Shown one piece after another: positions 7,783 to 10,300 of a stretch of 10,300 nt of DNA. Source of the stretch: Hyphomicrobiales bacterium (lineage in GTDB: Bacteria > Pseudomonadota > Alphaproteobacteria > Rhizobiales > Aestuariivirgaceae). The stretch is from positions 1-10,300 of the forward strand of contig JACMJT010000595.1 in assembly GCA_014380505.1 (NCBI GenBank). The letters run 5' to 3'. The position numbers and the translations under genes are program-made. The notes under the pieces were generated by a model. That model was not told where the DNA came from and did no database searches. It saw only the letters and a list, made by a program, of their open reading frames with translations. Each line of letters starts with the position of its first letter. Position 1 is the stretch's first letter.

Positions 7783-8745
7783 ATGACATCGCCTCAGCGA
7801 CCGCGCGCGCTTCTTAAGGCCCAGCACCTGCTGGCCATCGAGGATATTTCTCCTTCTGAAATTACCGCCCTCCTCGATCTCGCCGAGAAATATGTGGAGA
7901 TCAGCCGGCATATCGAGAAACGCCACGCAATGCTGTCGGGGCGCACCCAGGTTAATTTGTTTTTCGAACCTTCGACGCGGACGCAAGGGTCTTTCGAGAT
8001 CGCGGGGAAGCGCCTGGGGGCCGATGTCATGAACATGGCGGTTTCCACCTCCGCTGTGTCTAAGGGCGAAACGCTGCTCGATACGGCCATGACGATCAAC
8101 GCCATGCACCCGGATTTCCTGGTGGTGCGCCACCCCTCCTCGGGCGGCGTCGAACTGCTGGCGCAGAAGGTTTCCTGCGCGGTCATCAACGCGGGCGATG
8201 GCCAGCACGAACATCCAACCCAGGCGCTGCTTGATGCTCTTACCATCCGCCGCCGCAAGGGGCGGATCGAGGGGTTGACGGTGGCGATTTGCGGCGACTT
8301 GCTGCATTCGCGCGTGGCCCGCTCCAACATCCATCTGCTCAACAAGCTGGGCGCACGCGTGCGCGCCGTGGCCCCGTCCACGCTGTTGCCCACCGGCATC
8401 GGCCATTTCGGCGTCGAGGTTCACCGCAATATGGCCGATGGCCTGGCGGATGCGGATATCGTCATGGTGCTCCGCCTGCAGCTTGAGCGCATGGCTGGCG
8501 CTTTCGTGCCGAGCAGCAGAGAATACTACCGCTTCTTCGGCCTCAGCGAGGAGAAGCTGCGCTACGCCAAGAAAGATGCTCTCGTCATGCACCCGGGTCC
8601 CATGAACCGCGGCATCGAAATCGATTCGAACGTGGCCGACGGCGTGCAATCGGTGATCCGTGAACAGGTGGAAATGGGAGTGGCGGTGCGCATGGCGGTG
8701 CTCGATGCCCTGTCGCGCAATTTTCCCGGCGGAGGCAACGCATGA
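7783..8745 (+). CDS. pyrB: Aspartate carbamoyltransferase catalytic subunit
   Basis: PyrB condenses carbamoyl phosphate with aspartate to make N-carbamoyl-L-aspartate, the committed step of pyrimidine synthesis in the cytoplasm. With ATG 7783 the protein has 320 residues, the normal size. Motifs in order: carbamoyl-phosphate loop FEPSTRT (61-67), [10 protein letters not shown] with Ser93 and Lys94, HPSSGG (117-122), [12 protein letters not shown] (143-154), [13 protein letters not shown] (170-182), [10 protein letters not shown] (228-237) and the aspartate-binding MHPGPMNRG (269-277). None of the possible in-frame starts (7714, 7753, 7783) has a Shine-Dalgarno sequence; 7783 best fits family length. 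It overlaps pyrC as ATGA. No pyrI is present. Pairing with an inactive dihydroorotase suggests a larger PyrB-PyrC' holoenzyme as in pseudomonads. Confidence 0.96.
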   Translation: MTSPQRPRALLKAQHLLAIEDISPSEITALLDLAEKYVEISRHIEKRHAMLSGRTQVNLFFEPSTRTQGSFEIAGKRLGADVMNMAVSTSAVSKGETLLDTAMTINAMHPDFLVVRHPSSGGVELLAQKVSCAVINAGDGQHEHPTQALLDALTIRRRKGRIEGLTVAICGDLLHSRVARSNIHLLNKLGARVRAVAPSTLLPTGIGHFGVEVHRNMADGLADADIVMVLRLQLERMAGAFVPSSREYYRFFGLSEEKLRYAKKDALVMHPGPMNRGIEIDSNVADGVQSVIREQVEMGVAVRMAVLDALSRNFPGGGNA

Positions 8746-10058
8746 TAGCACCCACCGCCAAGACAACGGCCGCGCGCCGCGCTTATGTGAACGCCAATAT
8801 CGTGGCGCCCGCCCAAGGCTTGAAGGGCAAGGGCGGCGTTTTGATCGAGGACGGATGGATTTTGGCGGCGGGACCGAAGGTGACGCGCGAGGGTGCGGGC
8901 GCTGGCACCACGGTGATCGATTGCAGTGGCCTCACGCTCATTCCCGGACTCATCGACATGCGGGTGTTCACCGGCGAACCCGGCACCGAATATCGCGAGA
9001 CGCTGGCGAGCGCTTCGGAAGCGGCCGCGGCGGGCGGCGTCACCACGATGATCGTCATGCCCAACACCCAGCCGGTGATCGACGATGCGGCGATTGTCGA
9101 TTTCATCATGCGGCGCGCCCGCGACACGGCACTGGTGCGCGTGGCGCCCATGGCCGCCATCACCAAGGGGTTGGGCGGCGAGACGATGACCGAGATCGGC
9201 GGCCTCAAGGAAGCGGGAGCGGTGGCGATCACCGATGGCACCAGGGCTGTCGCCAACGCCAATGTGTTCCGCCGGGCGCTCACCTATGCCAGGGATTTCG
9301 ACATGCTGGTGGTGCAGCATGTGGAGGAACTGGCCCTTTCGACGGGCGTGATGAACGCCAGCGAGATTGCGGGGCGGCTCGGGCTTTCCGGCATACCCGC
9401 CATGTCGGAAGTCATCATGCTGGAGCGCGATCTTCGCCTCGTCGAGATGACGGGTGCGCGCTACCACGCCTCGCAGATTTCGTGCCGGCATTCGCTTGAG
9501 GTGATCCGCGCCGCCAAGGCGAAAGGCCTGCCTGTCACCTGCGGCGTTTCCATCCATCACCTCAGCCTCAACGAGAACGACATCGGCGCTTACCGCACCT
9601 TCTTCAAGCTGTCGCCGCCGCTCCGCACCGAGGACGACCGCCGTGCCCTTGTTGAAGGCGTGGCCGACGGTTCAATCGATGTGATCGTGTCCTCCCACGA
9701 CCCGCAGAGTGCCGACACCAAGCGGTTGCCCTTCGCGGAAGCGGCCTTCGGCGCCATCGGGCTGGAAACCATGCTGTCGGCGGCACTTGGCCTTTATCAC
9801 AATGAAACCGTGCCGCTGACGCGACTCGTTGAAGCGATGTCTTCAAAGCCTGCGGAAATCCTGGGCCTTGAAACCGGCAGGCTGGAAGCGGGCGCCCCCG
9901 CCGATTTCGCGCTGGTTGATCTTAATCTTAACTGGACGGTGAAGGAGGAACTCTTGCGCTCGCGGGCCAAGAATTCGCCGTTTGAGCATCGCGCGCTGGA
10001 GGGCCGCTGTGTCGAGACAGTCGTTGCGGGGCGGAGCGTTTACACCTACGCTCGCTGA
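8742..10058 (+). CDS. pyrC: Dihydroorotase-like protein (PyrC'/PyrX), probably catalytically inactive
   Basis: This is a 438-residue amidohydrolase-fold protein that databases would usually label dihydroorotase (PyrC), the enzyme cyclising carbamoyl aspartate to dihydroorotate. The overall type I pattern is present: LIPGLIDM (66-73), [10 protein letters not shown] (78-87), [12 protein letters not shown] (98-109), SLNENDIG and KLSPPLR. However, several metal ligands are replaced. The HxH after GLID reads R74-V-F76; the later DHAPH block reads S318-H319-D320-P321-Q322; and the second histidine of the HxxH pair after residue 240 is Gln245. His193 and His242 are kept. This matches the non-catalytic PyrC' that assembles with PyrB in Pseudomonas and, as I recall, in alphaproteobacteria. 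A true dihydroorotase should be encoded elsewhere. GGAGG six bases before the ATG and the ATGA overlap with pyrB fix the start. Confidence 0.94.
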   Translation: MIAPTAKTTAARRAYVNANIVAPAQGLKGKGGVLIEDGWILAAGPKVTREGAGAGTTVIDCSGLTLIPGLIDMRVFTGEPGTEYRETLASASEAAAAGGVTTMIVMPNTQPVIDDAAIVDFIMRRARDTALVRVAPMAAITKGLGGETMTEIGGLKEAGAVAITDGTRAVANANVFRRALTYARDFDMLVVQHVEELALSTGVMNASEIAGRLGLSGIPAMSEVIMLERDLRLVEMTGARYHASQISCRHSLEVIRAAKAKGLPVTCGVSIHHLSLNENDIGAYRTFFKLSPPLRTEDDRRALVEGVADGSIDVIVSSHDPQSADTKRLPFAEAAFGAIGLETMLSAALGLYHNETVPLTRLVEAMSSKPAEILGLETGRLEAGAPADFALVDLNLNWTVKEELLRSRAKNSPFEHRALEGRCVETVVAGRSVYTYAR

Positions 10059-10079
10059 GTACTGACGGGGGACTCCACC

Positions 10080-10300
10080 TTGACCGCCACCCAGATGATT
10101 GTGTCGATTGTGCTTGGCTATCTCTGCGGCGCCATTCCCTTTGGACTCATCCTGACTAGGGCGGCGGGGCTCGGAGATATCCGGCGGATCGGCTCCGGCA
10201 ATATCGGCGCCACCAATGTGCTGCGCACCGGCCGCAAGGACCTCGCCGCCTACACGCTGATCTTCGACGTGGTGAAGGGCACCGCGGCGGTCTATGCCGG
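10080..10300 (+). CDS. plsY: Glycerol-3-phosphate acyltransferase PlsY (5' part; runs off window)
   Basis: PlsY is the inner-membrane enzyme that transfers an acyl group from acyl-phosphate to glycerol-3-phosphate, giving lysophosphatidate. About 73 codons are visible. They contain the first membrane helix with [10 protein letters not shown] and the conserved first motif [12 protein letters not shown], then FDVVKG. TTG at 10080 is taken as the start because GGGGGA (10067-10072) precedes it by seven bases; the in-frame ATG at 10095 has no ribosome site and begins within the same N-terminal segment. It lies 21 bp after the pyrC stop, as expected for the alphaproteobacterial pyrB-pyrC-plsY operon. 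The 3' end is outside the window. Confidence 0.93.
   Translation, partial: MTATQMIVSIVLGYLCGAIPFGLILTRAAGLGDIRRIGSGNIGATNVLRTGRKDLAAYTLIFDVVKGTAAVYA

Noticed and set aside
7780..8766. Long minus-strand open frame of 328 codons opposite pyrB
   Set aside because: It lies wholly over pyrB, whose catalytic motifs are intact; the translation is rich in His, Arg and Ala with no family pattern, typical of an antisense shadow in GC-rich DNA.
8562..9560. Long minus-strand open frame of 332 codons opposite pyrC
   Set aside because: Antisense to a well-conserved gene, His/Arg/Gly-rich low-information translation and no ribosome site or recognisable domain.

Overview
The window is GC-rich, densely packed bacterial chromosome and looks like core alphaproteobacterial DNA. 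The evidence is the pairing of ruvX with gatC-gatA, the pyrB-pyrC-plsY gene order, a PyrC homologue with the degenerate metal site seen in the alphaproteobacterial pyrB-linked proteins, and a pair of palindromic repeats of a type common in that class. The genus cannot be fixed from this sequence. No phage, insertion sequence, CRISPR array, rRNA or tRNA gene was seen.

Layout from left to right. (1) Positions 1-2379, minus strand: a GNAT acetyltransferase, then gatC, then gatA (its 3' end is cut by the left edge). These are two subunits of the tRNA-dependent amidotransferase. (2) Positions 2476-2940, plus strand: ruvX, divergent from the acetyltransferase across a ~96-bp region with two overlapping, mutually exclusive inverted repeats. 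(3) Positions 2953-3047: two inverted copies of a 30-bp REP-like palindrome. (4) Positions 3062-4929, plus: two tandem AEC-family transporters of identical length (311 aa), start/stop coupled. (5) Positions 4939-7668, minus: a tightly overlapping four-gene cassette. It encodes a YnbA-type CDP-alcohol phosphatidyltransferase, a YnbB/CdsA-type phosphatidate cytidylyltransferase, a PlsC-type acyltransferase and a small polytopic membrane protein. (6) Positions 7783-10300, plus: pyrB, pyrC (probably a catalytically dead dihydroorotase) and the start of plsY.

How the genes fit together. GatC and GatA (with GatB, presumably further left) make correctly charged Gln-tRNA or Asn-tRNA. PyrB with its PyrC-like partner makes carbamoyl aspartate for pyrimidine synthesis, and PlsY starts phospholipid synthesis by acylating glycerol-3-phosphate. 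The divergent cassette has the three enzyme types needed to acylate lysophosphatidate, activate phosphatidate with CTP and transfer the phosphatidyl group to an alcohol. It therefore looks like a self-contained side branch of phospholipid synthesis whose head-group alcohol is unknown.

The most interesting items are this cassette, the altered aspartate motif of its phosphatidyltransferase, the pseudo-dihydroorotase and the REP pair.
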